DNA of 51,768 nucleotides. Source: Burkholderiales bacterium. GTDB taxonomy: Bacteria; Pseudomonadota; Gammaproteobacteria; Burkholderiales; SG8-41. Under the pieces are notes generated by a model. That model had not been told where the DNA came from. It was given only the letters and a program-made list of their open reading frames with translations, and made no database searches. Where the stretch lies: assembly GCA_030683105.1 (NCBI GenBank), contig JAUXMZ010000077.1:1-51768 (forward strand), given 5' to 3'. Positions 41,050-49,642 of the stretch are shown here, piece by piece. The position numbers and the translations under genes are program-made. Numbering within the stretch: the first letter of the stretch is position 1; each line of letters begins with the position of its first letter.

Positions 41050-42291
41050 TCATCCATCGAAGCTGTTTGCGTTCATGAGCAGATGCCGCCGCATGTCGGC
41101 GAGCCTTGCGATGCCGACCAATGCCATGTCGCGGTCGATTTCTTCACTGAGCAGCCTGATGGCATGACGCACCCCGGGCACGCCGCCGAGGGCGGCTGCA
41201 TAGAGGAAGGGCCGTCCGACGAACACGAAGTGCGCGCCCAGGGCCAGCGCCTTCAGCACGTCGGTGCCGCGGCGCACGCCGCTGTCGAGCATCACGGTCA
41301 TGTCGCCCGCCTGGGACACGATCCCGGGCAGCACGCGCAGCGGCGCGACCGCACCATCGAGCTGGCGTCCGCCGTGATTCGACACGATGATGCCGTCGAC
41401 ACCGCTGTCGCGGGCGATGCGCGCATCGTTCTTGTCCAGCACCCCTTTCAACACGAGGCGCCCTTTCCATAGCCGCCGCATCAGTTCGACGTGGTGCCAG
41501 GACAGCTCATCGCGATTTCCCCTGCCGCGTTCTCCGGTGCGGGACAACAGCGGCACCCTGGGGCCCATGTTCTCGAAATGCGGCATGCCGTGCAGCAGCA
41601 GCGTGCGCGCGAACATGCCCAGCAGCCAGCGCGGACGGATGAGGCCGTCCCAGGCCAGGCGCAGCGAAGGCCGCAATGGCGTGTTGAAGCCGCTGCGCAC
41701 GTTGTTTTCGCGGTTGGCCGCCACCTGCACGTCGACGGTGAGCACCAGCGTGTCGTAGCCGGCGCGCGCGACGCGGTCGACGAGCGCCGTGATGGTCGCG
41801 GTGTCGCCGGGAAGATAGGCCTGGAACCAGGCGGTGGGTCCGTGCTGCCTGACCTGCTCGAGCGGGGTCAGCGAAGCGCCGCTCAGGATCATCGGGACGT
41901 TGGCTTGCGCCGCGGCGCGGGCGAGCACGAGATCGCCCTGGTAAGCGGCCATCGCGGTCCCGCCCATGGGGGCGATGCCGAAGGGCGCATCGTAGGTGTG
42001 GCCGAACAGCGTGGTTTTCTGCGTGCGCCTGGATGAGTCCACCAGCGCCTTGGGAACGAAAGCGAGTTCATCCCACACGTCGCGGTTTTGCCGCATCGAC
42101 GCGTTGGTTTCGGCTCCGCCCGAGACGTAACCAAAGATCGGCCGCGGAATATAGCGGCGCGCCGCATCTTCGAAATCATCCAGCGCGAGCATCCGGCGCA
42201 GGATGCGCGGCGGCGCCCTGTCAGGCTGGCGCATTGCGGCTGGAGCAGGCGTGGAAAGCGCGTCGGGTGATTCTGGCGTCGTGGCGGGCAT
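41050..42291 (-). CDS. FMN-dependent alpha-hydroxy acid dehydrogenase/oxidase
   Basis: A 413-residue flavoprotein of the lactate/mandelate/glycolate oxidase family. FMN contacts are in GIAPMGGTAM, and YDTLVLTVDVQVAANRENNVRSG follows. The active-site His-Gly-Gly-Arg is in IIVSNHGGRQLDGAVAPL, with phosphate-binding MLDSGVRRGTDVLKALALGA after it. It oxidises an alpha-hydroxy acid to a 2-oxoacid. The first 33 residues are Pro-rich and unlike the family, so the start could be ATG 42192 (LALDDFEDAARRYIP). It is probably monocistronic, between the lectin-like gene and an alpha/beta hydrolase gene. Confidence 0.92.
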   Translation of the reverse strand: MPATTPESPDALSTPAPAAMRQPDRAPPRILRRMLALDDFEDAARRYIPRPIFGYVSGGAETNASMRQNRDVWDELAFVPKALVDSSRRTQKTTLFGHTYDAPFGIAPMGGTAMAAYQGDLVLARAAAQANVPMILSGASLTPLEQVRQHGPTAWFQAYLPGDTATITALVDRVARAGYDTLVLTVDVQVAANRENNVRSGFNTPLRPSLRLAWDGLIRPRWLLGMFARTLLLHGMPHFENMGPRVPLLSRTGERGRGNRDELSWHHVELMRRLWKGRLVLKGVLDKNDARIARDSGVDGIIVSNHGGRQLDGAVAPLRVLPGIVSQAGDMTVMLDSGVRRGTDVLKALALGAHFVFVGRPFLYAAALGGVPGVRHAIRLLSEEIDRDMALVGIARLADMRRHLLMNANSFDG

Positions 42292-42372
42292 GCGGGGCTC
42301 GTATGAACGTTGCTGTTCGGCGAGACTAGATGAATGACGGGGTGCGAGTCAATTCCACGGGCGGGATGCCAA

Positions 42373-43659
42373 TTATTTATTTCTGATTTTCGCCACCGGC
42401 GACTTCATCCTGCCGTCAAGCCAGTCGAGAATGCGCGCATTGGACAGGATGGCGGCGCCGATCTGGCAATGTTCTCCCGCGCCTTCCTCGCTGGTGAACA
42501 GCATGAACTCCTTCGGGCTCTTCAGCGCGGCGTAGAGCTGGCGCGCCTGCCCCGGCATGTCCTTGTCGTCTTCGGAGTCCACCACCAGCATGTCGCAGCG
42601 TATGTTGCCGGCCACGTCTTTCATGGTGTAGGGACGGGTCTTGCGCATCCAGTCGGTGGGGGATTTGGCGTCGAAGGTGAACATGCCGTTGCCGAACGCC
42701 CAGCGCAGTGCGGGATCGGTTTCCATCATCTTGTAGATTTCCCGGTCGATCTCCGCCGATGCCTGGGGGTCGTCGAGGGCCGGCTCCATCCCGGGCCGTT
42801 TCATGACCACGCTGTGCATGTCGTAGACGCCGCCGTTGGCGATGCAGGCCTTGATGCGGTGTTCGAATGCAGCGGCGCGCGGCACGAGATAGCCGCCGAA
42901 GCTGATGCCCATGAGCGCGATATTGCGGCTGTCCACTTCCCGGCGCCTGAGCGCGAAATCCACCACCGGCGTGACGACGGTTTCCCAGTTGTGGCGGAAC
43001 GGGATCTTCTGCTCCCGGATCACGCGCCCCTGGCCCGGCCCCTCGAAGATCAGCACGTTGTAGCCGCGGCGTAGGGCGAATACGGCATTGCTGTAGTAAA
43101 GCTCCTCGGCGGTGCCGTCGAAACCGGTCTGGATGATGAGCAGCGGGCGTTTTTTCCCCGAGCCATCAACGAGAGCGAGATAGCCCGGCAGGGTGGTGGC
43201 CTCGAACGGGATTTCCACCGGCCTTATCGGGTGGTCGGCGAGCCGGGCGAATTTCAGGAACAGCTCCCGGCCTTTGCGCCAGGTTGTCACGATGCGCGGG
43301 TCCGCGAGGTTGTTGCGCAGGAAAAATTCCGCCGTGCGATAGTAATTGGACGCGCGCAGGTATTCCTGCCTCGCGCTGATTTTGCGGCCCCGGGCGAGGA
43401 AATCGTCCCCGGCCTGCTCTCGCTCCTGCGCCGTTTTGCGCCACGCGGCATACCAACTCTCGTCGTCCCCTTCCTTGATGCGGCCCAGGGTGATCAGGAC
43501 TTCGCCCGCATCGGCGCCGCCGCCGGGGGCGGCGCCCAGCACCCGCAAAGCCTGGAATGAGTACTGCGGATCCTTGAAATAGAAGTCCAGCGCCGCGGCC
43601 CGGGTGCAGACGGCCGAGAGCGCAACGATCAGAATGAAAATCCAGCGAAATCCGCCCAT
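42373..43659 (-). CDS. Secreted alpha/beta hydrolase
   Basis: A 428-residue exported hydrolase. Signal peptide about residues 1-24 (RWIFILIVALSAVCTRAAA). A helical N-region (YYRTAEFFLRNN) precedes the core: RPLLIIQTGFDGTAEELYY (oxyanion loop), NIALMGISFGGYLVPRA (nucleophile Ser near 266), MLVVDSEDDKDM (Asp) and EEGAGEHCQIG (His). The arrangement resembles dienelactone-like or FrsA-like esterases and 2,6-dihydroxypseudooxynicotine hydrolases. ATG 43659 has AGAGGA upstream; the frame is open further 5' without homology. The substrate is unknown. It faces the methyltransferase gene across a heptamer repeat. Confidence 0.88.
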   Translation of the reverse strand: MGGFRWIFILIVALSAVCTRAAALDFYFKDPQYSFQALRVLGAAPGGGADAGEVLITLGRIKEGDDESWYAAWRKTAQEREQAGDDFLARGRKISARQEYLRASNYYRTAEFFLRNNLADPRIVTTWRKGRELFLKFARLADHPIRPVEIPFEATTLPGYLALVDGSGKKRPLLIIQTGFDGTAEELYYSNAVFALRRGYNVLIFEGPGQGRVIREQKIPFRHNWETVVTPVVDFALRRREVDSRNIALMGISFGGYLVPRAAAFEHRIKACIANGGVYDMHSVVMKRPGMEPALDDPQASAEIDREIYKMMETDPALRWAFGNGMFTFDAKSPTDWMRKTRPYTMKDVAGNIRCDMLVVDSEDDKDMPGQARQLYAALKSPKEFMLFTSEEGAGEHCQIGAAILSNARILDWLDGRMKSPVAKIRNK

Positions 43660-43831
43660 GTCGTCCTCTTCTGCATTCCTGGTGGGGATGGGAAAAGCCA
43701 GAGCCTGTATCATAAACCTCTCGCGATTTATCAGGAGCGGGCACTCATGACCCAACGCTGGAGAAACCGTCCCGAGGGGGCCAACTGGGGCGAATTCGGG
43801 GACGACGGTGTAGGGTTTTATGTTCCAGCAG

Positions 43832-43943
43832 GTTCAAAGTTCAAAGTTCAAAGTTCAAAGTTCAAAGTTCAAAGTTCAAAGTTCAAAGTTCAAGGTTCAG
43901 GGTTCAGGGTTCAGGGTTCAGGGTTCAGGGTTCAGGGTTCAAC
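43832..43943. repeat. Heptamer array: GTTCAAA x8, GTTCAAG, GTTCAGG x6, GTTCAAC
   Basis: Sixteen 7-base units in phase: eight GTTCAAA, one GTTCAAG, six GTTCAGG, one GTTCAAC. The array ends 18 bases upstream of the methyltransferase start codon, covering its promoter or leader. Read on the minus strand each unit has a GAAC core, like the array at 49643. The rest of the 300-base gap (43660-43831) shows no gene. Confidence 0.95.
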
Positions 43944-43961
43944 GTTAAATGAGGGGCGATC

Positions 43962-44744
43962 ATGGAAGATCATCAGGATCTGATACGCAGGGAGTTTTCG
44001 CAACAGGCGGAGGCGATGTCCAAGGCGGCGCTGTTCAACGATGCGGGCATCCTGAATCGCATACGGGAGGCGGCACAGCTGACCAGGCAATCGCGCGTGC
44101 TCGATGTGGCGTGCGGGCCGGGCATCGTGGTGGAAGCGCTCGCGCCAGCCGCAGGGGAAGTCGTGGGCTGCGATATCACGCCTGAGATGCTGGCCAAGGC
44201 GCGGCAACGCTGCGCCGCGTCCGGTTTGACCAACGTGCGCTTCGAGCCCGGACGCGCCGAGGCCCTTCCTTTCGAGGATGCCTCGTTCGATGTCGTGGTG
44301 TCGCGCTCGGCATTGCATCATTTTCCCGATGTGGCGGCGGCACTTCGCGAAATGGCCCGCGTTGTTCGCGCCGGCGGGCGCGTCGTGATCCTGGACGTGA
44401 TTTCGTCGGAAAACGAAGCGGAAGCCGCACTGCATAATGCGCTGGAAACGCTGCGTGACCCTTCCCATGTACGCATGCTGCCCAAAAGCGAGCTGCAAAG
44501 CGTTCTGGAGAATGCGAACCTGACGGTGGAAACCTGTACGGAGTGGTCCGATCCCCGAGAGTTTGAAGATTGGCTCAAGATCACAAACGCACCCGAACGC
44601 GCGCATCCCCTCAGAGTCGTGATGATGGAGCTGGCCGGGAAAGGGGCGACGGCGGGGATAGGCATGCGTCTCGACGGCGGGAAAATCCTGTTCGAACATG
44701 CCAAGGCGCTGACGGTTGCCGTGAAGCGCGCGAGTGTCAGGTAG
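43962..44744 (+). CDS. SAM-dependent methyltransferase (UbiE/COQ5-like)
   Basis: A 260-residue class I methyltransferase. Motif I is VLDVACGPGIVVEALA (near residue 46), followed by VGCDITPEMLAKARQRCAASG, FDVVVSRSALHHFPDVAAALREMARV and GGRVVILDVISSENE. The pattern is that of UbiE and the MenG/ArsM-like Methyltransf_11 group; the methyl acceptor is unknown. No signal peptide. A GAGGGG ribosome site lies before ATG 43962, just downstream of the heptamer array, which could modulate its expression. It is convergent with a TctC gene. Confidence 0.92.
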   Translation: MEDHQDLIRREFSQQAEAMSKAALFNDAGILNRIREAAQLTRQSRVLDVACGPGIVVEALAPAAGEVVGCDITPEMLAKARQRCAASGLTNVRFEPGRAEALPFEDASFDVVVSRSALHHFPDVAAALREMARVVRAGGRVVILDVISSENEAEAALHNALETLRDPSHVRMLPKSELQSVLENANLTVETCTEWSDPREFEDWLKITNAPERAHPLRVVMMELAGKGATAGIGMRLDGGKILFEHAKALTVAVKRASVR

Positions 44745-44756
44745 CTGCCGCAGGCG

Positions 44757-44799
44757 GAATCCGGGACTTCGGTTACTCGAAAAACTCCGTCCCGGATTC
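44757..44799. terminator. Hairpin between convergent genes
   Basis: GAATCCGGGAC (44757-44767) and GTCCCGGATTC (44789-44799) are exact inverted repeats, 21 bases apart. They lie between the ends of the methyltransferase and TctC genes. There is no T-run, so termination is possible but not assured. Confidence 0.5.
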
Positions 44800-44819
44800 T
44801 GCTGGTTTGCTTCTTATCG

Positions 44820-45806
44820 TTACTGCGGCGCTATCCCCGCCAATGCCATCGCCTTCTTGTAGCGCGCGATTTCCTTCGGCAGCAGATCGGCGATCTGCGC
44901 CGGGGATTGCGGCCACGGCTCGACACCCTGGGTGTCGAGGAATTTCTTCATGTCGGCGCTCGCCAGCACCTTGTTGACCGCGGCGTTGATGAAGTTGATG
45001 CGCTCGGCCGTCATGCCCGCCGGGGCAAACAGGCCCCACCACAGCTGATACTCGTAGCCCGGCGCGCCGGACTGCGCGATCGACGGCACACCCGGGAAAA
45101 GCGTCGAAGGCTCGAGGCTGCTCACGCCCAGGATGCGCACCCGGCCCGCATTGATCATCGGCAGCAGCGCCGAGGAACTCGAGATCACCATCTCCACCTC
45201 GCCGGCAGCGACCGCCGTGACCGCTAGCGAAATGCCCTTGTATGGGATGTGCACGAGCTTGGTGCCCGTGGCGGTGCCGAACAGCGCGCCCGAGAAATGG
45301 TTGTTGCCGCCCGTGCCGGAGGACGAGTAATTGAGTTTCCCGGGGTTCTTTTTCGCGAGCGCGATGAGTTCCTTCACGCTTTTGGCCGGTACCGACGGAT
45401 GAACCGCGAGCAGCATCGGCGCGCGCGCGAACGTCGCGACCGGGATGATGGCCTTCGCCGGGTCGAACGGCATCTTCGCGCGCACCGCAGCGGTGGCCGG
45501 ATACGATGAGGTGGTGGAAAGCAGCGTGTGGCCGTCGGGATCGGCTTTGCTGGCCAGTTCGGCCCCGATCATGCCGCTGGCGCCGGGGCGGTTGTCGACG
45601 ATCACGTTCTTGCCCCACATGTCACCGAGGCCCTTCGCCACCGCACGCGCGATGACATCGGTCGATCCGCCGGCGGTGTACGGCAGGATGATCTGGACGT
45701 TTTTCGCTGGATAGGCCTGTGCTGCGGCGTGCGGCGCCGTAAATGCCAATGCCGCGGCGCTGAGTGCCAGCATGATCCGGGTGAAACGGGGTTGCGTAAT
45801 TTTCAT
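44820..45806 (-). CDS. TctC/Bug-family substrate-binding protein
   Basis: A 328-residue exported binding protein. Signal peptide about residues 1-30 (LALSAAALAFTAPHAAAQ), then YPAKNVQIILPYTAGGSTDV, KNVIVDNRPGASGMIG, DPDGHTLL, HIPYKGISLA and FAPAGMTAERI, where GTP is GMT. An AAGGAA ribosome site precedes ATG 45806. Directly upstream on the same strand lies a broken remnant of a second TctC gene (45986-46200), so this locus once held two tandem copies. No enzyme gene is close on this strand. Confidence 0.93.
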   Translation of the reverse strand: MKITQPRFTRIMLALSAAALAFTAPHAAAQAYPAKNVQIILPYTAGGSTDVIARAVAKGLGDMWGKNVIVDNRPGASGMIGAELASKADPDGHTLLSTTSSYPATAAVRAKMPFDPAKAIIPVATFARAPMLLAVHPSVPAKSVKELIALAKKNPGKLNYSSSGTGGNNHFSGALFGTATGTKLVHIPYKGISLAVTAVAAGEVEMVISSSSALLPMINAGRVRILGVSSLEPSTLFPGVPSIAQSGAPGYEYQLWWGLFAPAGMTAERINFINAAVNKVLASADMKKFLDTQGVEPWPQSPAQIADLLPKEIARYKKAMALAGIAPQ

Positions 45807-45985
45807 GATTTTTCCTTCATTGTAATAATTCATTTGATGCGACCCCGGGATATGCCGGGTTGAGAGTTATATTTGTGTTTATATTCGAATTTTAGCGCAA
45901 TGTAAAATGCGGTTCGCGCGCGGAACGTTCGCGGAAAAAAAACGCAGCGAATACAACGGCTGTGGCTGCGGCAAAACTTTCCGGA

Positions 45986-46200
45986 TTACAGCTCCAGCTT
46001 GTACTTGGCGACCACGCCTTTCCAGCGCCTGATCTCGCTTTGCAGGAACTTGCCGAACTCCTCCGGCGAGAGCACGTAAATGTCGGCGCCGATCATGACG
46101 TTGGCGCCGCCGCGATTATCGATGAGTACGCTCTGCCCCAGGATGTCAGTGAGCTTGCGTGCAAGATGCCTCCCGTTGATGACGACCCGGCATTCATTTT
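45986..46200 (-). pseudogene. Internally deleted remnant of a TctC/Bug gene
   Basis: The minus strand from about 46180 reads HLARKLTDILGQSVLIDNRGG and NVMIGADIYV, the family's GQ-VIDNRGGA block, then passes straight to LSPEEFGKFLQSEIRRWKGV and VAKYKLEL with a stop at 45986, the family's C-terminal end. The middle, roughly 200 residues, is missing and there is no start or signal peptide. The two halves are joined in frame, so a clean internal deletion is likely. Confidence 0.85.
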
Positions 46201-46234
46201 AGTCCCAATCGGCGGCGTTCTGATGGGCGTCGAC

Positions 46235-46240
46235 TATAAT
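46235..46240 (+). promoter_or_regulatory. Possible -10 element of the enolase-family gene
   Basis: A perfect TATAAT at 46235-46240 lies 27 bases before the start codon at 46267. No convincing -35 element is found at the usual distance, so this is only suggestive. Confidence 0.35.
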
Positions 46241-46266
46241 TGCCAAAACTGCCAGGGGCAGCGTCT

Positions 46267-47364
46267 ATGAAAATTACCGCAGTCAACACCTTCGTCGTCC
46301 GCATGCCGCTGGTGATCGCCGGCGATGCGCCCATGGTCGGCGGCCAGGCGCGTACCGAGATTGAGATGCTGCTGGTGCGCGTGGACACCGACGAAGGCGT
46401 GACCGGCTGGGGCGAGGGCTTTGGCCACCGCGTGTGGCCCGCGACCCGCACCGCGCTGGAGACGATGGTCGGGCCGTTGTGCATCGGGCGCGACCCGACA
46501 GCGATTCATGCGCTGATGAACGATCTGACGCGCACGCTGCATGGCGCGGGACGCAGCGGGCCGGTGCTGTATGCGCTGTCCGCCATCGACATTGCGCTGT
46601 GGGACATCGCGGGCAAGCTGGCCGGGCTGCCGCTCTACCGGCTGCTCGGCGGCAGTCCGCGCCCCGACCTTCCTGCCTATGCGAGCCTGTTGCGCTACGG
46701 CAAGGCAGCGGCGCTCGAACCGCGCATCGCCGAAGCGCTTGCCCGCGGCTATAAGCTGATCAAGATTCACGAGACCGATGCCGCCGTCATCCGCGCGGCG
46801 CGGCGCGCAGCGGGCGACGGCGTGCCGCTGATGGTGGACTGCAATTGTCCGTGGACGGTGGACGAGGCGCTGGCGATGTGCGGCACGCTGCGCGACCTCG
46901 ATCTCGAATGGATAGAGGAACCGGTATGGCCGCCCGAAGACCACGCGGGGCTGGCGCGCGTGCGCGCCGGGGGTGGCATCGCCGTCGCTGCGGGCGAGAA
47001 CGTCGGCAGCGTGTTCGAATTCAAGCGCATGTTTGAATCCCAGGCGATCACGGTGGCACAGCCCAGCGCCACCAAGGTCGGCGGCGTCACCGAACTCGCC
47101 AAAGTGTTCGACGTGGCCGAGGCGTTCGGCGTGAGGGTGGTGCCGCACTCCGCGTACTTCGGCCCCGGTCTGCTTGCCTCCATGCATGTGTGCGCGGCGC
47201 GCGCGCGCGAAGTCTGGGTCGAGCGTTTCTACTGCGACTTCGAAGCCACGCCGTTTGGCGGGGCCATCAACCCGCGCGGCGGGCGCATCGCAATTCCCCA
47301 GGGGCCGGGCCTCGGCGTCGATCCCGATCCGGCGATGCTGAAGCGTCTGGCGCTCGAGGCCTGA
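46267..47364 (+). CDS. Enolase superfamily protein (mandelate racemase/muconate lactonizing type)
   Basis: A 365-residue enzyme of the MR/MLE superfamily. The N-capping domain covers about 1-125; the barrel has K166-x-H168 (LIKIH; H replaces the second Lys of the usual KxK), Mg ligands D191 (MVDCNCPW), E217 (WIEEPVWP) and E244 (AAGENVG), and H294 (VVPHSAYFGPG). The usual chemistry is proton abstraction alpha to a carboxylate, giving racemisation or dehydration of an acid sugar or similar. AGGGG precedes ATG 46267. The GST gene follows after one base, so they form an operon. The substrate is unknown. Confidence 0.93.
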   Translation: MKITAVNTFVVRMPLVIAGDAPMVGGQARTEIEMLLVRVDTDEGVTGWGEGFGHRVWPATRTALETMVGPLCIGRDPTAIHALMNDLTRTLHGAGRSGPVLYALSAIDIALWDIAGKLAGLPLYRLLGGSPRPDLPAYASLLRYGKAAALEPRIAEALARGYKLIKIHETDAAVIRAARRAAGDGVPLMVDCNCPWTVDEALAMCGTLRDLDLEWIEEPVWPPEDHAGLARVRAGGGIAVAAGENVGSVFEFKRMFESQAITVAQPSATKVGGVTELAKVFDVAEAFGVRVVPHSAYFGPGLLASMHVCAARAREVWVERFYCDFEATPFGGAINPRGGRIAIPQGPGLGVDPDPAMLKRLALEA

Positions 47365-47365
47365 C

Positions 47366-47956
47366 ATGAAGCTGTACATGAACAGGGACTCGGGCAACAG
47401 CTACAAAGTCCAGGTGTTGATTTCGCTGCTGAAACTGCCGTGCGAGCAGATCAACGTCGACTTCGCCACCAAGCAGCACAAGACGCCTGAGTTTCTCAAG
47501 CTCAATCCGCGTGGCGAGGTGCCGGTCATCGAGGACGATGGGACGGTGATCTGGGATTCTGCGGCCTGTCTGGTCTATCTCGCGCGCAGGCACGGCGGCG
47601 GGCAGTGGCTGCCGGATGATGCCGCCGGCATGGCGGAAGTGCAGCAGTGGCTGGCGCTGGCCGCGACCGAAGGCCAGATCGGGCTCCAGTACACGCGCCG
47701 CGGCCTCAAGCTTGGCCGCTGGACCGCGGGCACGCTGGAGCAGGGCCATGCGGTGGGACGCGTGGCGCTTGCCACGCTGGAAAACCGCCTCAAGGACCAC
47801 GACTGGCTGGCGGGTGATCACCCCACCATCGCCGACGTCGCCTGTTTTGCGTATGTGGAAACCGCGCCGGAATCGAAACTGCCGCTCGAGCCGTACCCGC
47901 ATATCGTGGCATGGCTCTCGCGCTGCAAAGCGCTGCCCGGCTGGCCGGCGCGCTAG
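47366..47956 (+). CDS. Glutathione S-transferase family protein
   Basis: A 196-residue glutathione transferase. The thioredoxin-like domain has MNRDSGNSYKVQVLISLLKL with Ser at the catalytic position, LNPRGEVPVIEDDGT (cis-Pro) and IWDSAACLVYLARR (D-S-A glutathione contact). The C-domain has DWLAGDHPTIADVACFAYVE, the N-capping box. It starts one base after the enolase-family gene and ends in a 4-base convergent overlap with the MEKHLA gene. Its place in an operon with an isomerase/dehydratase suggests a glutathione-dependent step in the same pathway (inference). Confidence 0.93.
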   Translation: MKLYMNRDSGNSYKVQVLISLLKLPCEQINVDFATKQHKTPEFLKLNPRGEVPVIEDDGTVIWDSAACLVYLARRHGGGQWLPDDAAGMAEVQQWLALAATEGQIGLQYTRRGLKLGRWTAGTLEQGHAVGRVALATLENRLKDHDWLAGDHPTIADVACFAYVETAPESKLPLEPYPHIVAWLSRCKALPGWPAR

Positions 47957-48423
47957 GCCTGAAGAAAGACCCACTCCGAAAACATCGCGGCCTGACCGGC
48001 GTATTGCCCATCGTCGCCGGCGAGGTTCCACACCGTTGCCGATTCGATCCTGAATTGCCGGCCGCTTTTGGTGACGCGGATGCCGGCATAGTTGTCGATA
48101 TATCCGTTGCGCGTCACCTGGTCGAGCAGCCGCTTGCGGTCCTCGCGATGCACCGGCCCCGCCGACAGCCGCGACGGCACGGTGATGAAGGTGTCCCAAT
48201 CCATCTCGAACAGGTGTTGCGCCGCAAGATTGGCATAGTTGAATACCGGATCGGATGCGGTATCGTGCGACACGACCACGAACGCGGCCTCATACAGACT
48301 CTTCGCGCGCTGCTGCGGGTCGCCGGCGGGCACAAGGTCTTTGCCCGTCAGACGCCGGTAGCTGTCGAGCAGCAATTGCGCGTGTTCTTCCATAAAGCGG
48401 TTGTCCGGGCCGGGTGCCATCAT
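47953..48423 (-). CDS. Stand-alone MEKHLA (PAS-like) domain protein
   Basis: A 156-residue protein covering a single MEKHLA domain: DPVFNYANLAAQHLFEMDWDTF, VPSRLSAGPVHREDRKRLLDQV, YIDNYAGIRVTKSGRQFRIESATVW and GQAAMFSEWVFL match the family. This PAS-related domain is best known at the end of plant HD-Zip proteins and also occurs alone in bacteria. It should bind a small ligand in the cytoplasm; its output is unknown. It starts at the first of two ATGs and is convergent with the GST gene. Confidence 0.88.
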   Translation of the reverse strand: MMAPGPDNRFMEEHAQLLLDSYRRLTGKDLVPAGDPQQRAKSLYEAAFVVVSHDTASDPVFNYANLAAQHLFEMDWDTFITVPSRLSAGPVHREDRKRLLDQVTRNGYIDNYAGIRVTKSGRQFRIESATVWNLAGDDGQYAGQAAMFSEWVFLQA

Positions 48424-48637
48424 CGTCTGGTGTGATGTTGCATTCGTGTTGGGGCGGGTCGGTCAGCACGTCATGGCGACGATCAAGGTTGCCGCAAGCC
48501 TGATTGGATGGCTCTGTTTCAGCACCCCTCGCGTGCGCCGCCGTGAAGATAGGATATAGTTATAAACAAAAACCTGCGCACAGGCCAGACTGGCGTGCAA
48601 AGGGTATAAACAGAACACGTAACAGGGAGGATGGCTC

Positions 48638-49636
48638 ATGAGAATCGCTCTGAACGCGCTGGCTGCGGTATTTGCCGTGACAGCAGCCGGAACCGCGCAG
48701 GCCCAGACCGCAGCGGCAGGCGCGGTATCTGCCTACCCGAACAAGCCGGTGCGCATCATGGTGGGCTACTCGCCGGGCGGCGGTGTGGACACCACCGCGC
48801 GCATCGTTGCCGCTGCACTCACCGAGCTTTGGGGCAGCACCGTGATCGTCGAGAACCGGGCCGGCGCTGCGGGCAATATCGCCACTGAGTTCACGGCGAA
48901 GGCCGCGCCCGACGGCTATACACTGGTGCTGTGCAATATCGGCTCTCACGGTGTGACGCCGGCGCGTTTCGGCAAGCGGCTGACCTATGATCCGATCGCC
49001 GACTTTGCCTTCCCGGCGAGAATCGGCGGTGTGCCCAACGTCTTCATGGTGCATCCGTCGCTGCCGACGCGCACGCTGGGACAGTACATCGCCTATGCCA
49101 AAATGCATCCCGGCAAGCTCAATTTCGGGTCCTCCGGCGTCGGCGCCTCTCCCCACATGTCGATCGAACTGCTCAAGACCCTGACCGGCATCAACATCGT
49201 GCACGTGCCGTACAAAGGCGCCGCGGGAGCGCTCGCCGACGTGATGAGCGGACACATGGAATCCTCGGTTGGCAATCTGGCTGGCGGGCCGCTGGCGGCG
49301 ATCAAGTCCGGCAGGGTCCGGGCGCTGGGCGTCACCTCGGCCACGCGCAACACGCAGTTGCCGGACGTGCCGACGTTCCAGGAAGCTGGGGTGCCGGGTT
49401 ACGATGTCACGGGATGGTACGGGCTGTGCACGCAGGCGCGGGTGCCTCAGCCCATCATCACCAAAATAAACGCGGACGTGAACAAGTTGCTGGGCGGCAG
49501 CGCGCTCAGAAAGCGGCTCGAAGACCAGGGCATCGACATCATGCCGGCCACGCCTGACGAGTTTGCCGCGCACGTGAAAGCGGAAATCGTGAAGTGGACC
49601 AAGGTGGTGCAGGACGCGAAGCTCGAGGCGCAGTAG
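48638..49636 (+). CDS. TctC/Bug-family substrate-binding protein (GMC-oxidoreductase-linked)
   Basis: A 332-residue exported binding protein. Signal peptide about residues 1-23 (AAVFAVTAAGTAQAQ), then YPNKPVRIMVGYSPGGGVDT, STVIVENRAGAAGNIATEF, APDGYTLVL, HVPYKGAAGA and GLCTQARVPQPII, where the FAPAGTP block has diverged. GGAGG precedes ATG 48638. It is followed after 110 bases, filled by a heptamer array, by the GMC oxidoreductase gene on the same strand. An operon in which the array may affect coupling is possible. The ligand is unknown. Confidence 0.94.
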   Translation: MRIALNALAAVFAVTAAGTAQAQTAAAGAVSAYPNKPVRIMVGYSPGGGVDTTARIVAAALTELWGSTVIVENRAGAAGNIATEFTAKAAPDGYTLVLCNIGSHGVTPARFGKRLTYDPIADFAFPARIGGVPNVFMVHPSLPTRTLGQYIAYAKMHPGKLNFGSSGVGASPHMSIELLKTLTGINIVHVPYKGAAGALADVMSGHMESSVGNLAGGPLAAIKSGRVRALGVTSATRNTQLPDVPTFQEAGVPGYDVTGWYGLCTQARVPQPIITKINADVNKLLGGSALRKRLEDQGIDIMPATPDEFAAHVKAEIVKWTKVVQDAKLEAQ

Positions 49637-49642
49637 CAGCCG

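Noticed and set aside
43832-43943. Repeat array considered as a CRISPR
   Set aside because: Units are 7 bases in direct tandem, without spacers, and no cas genes are present.
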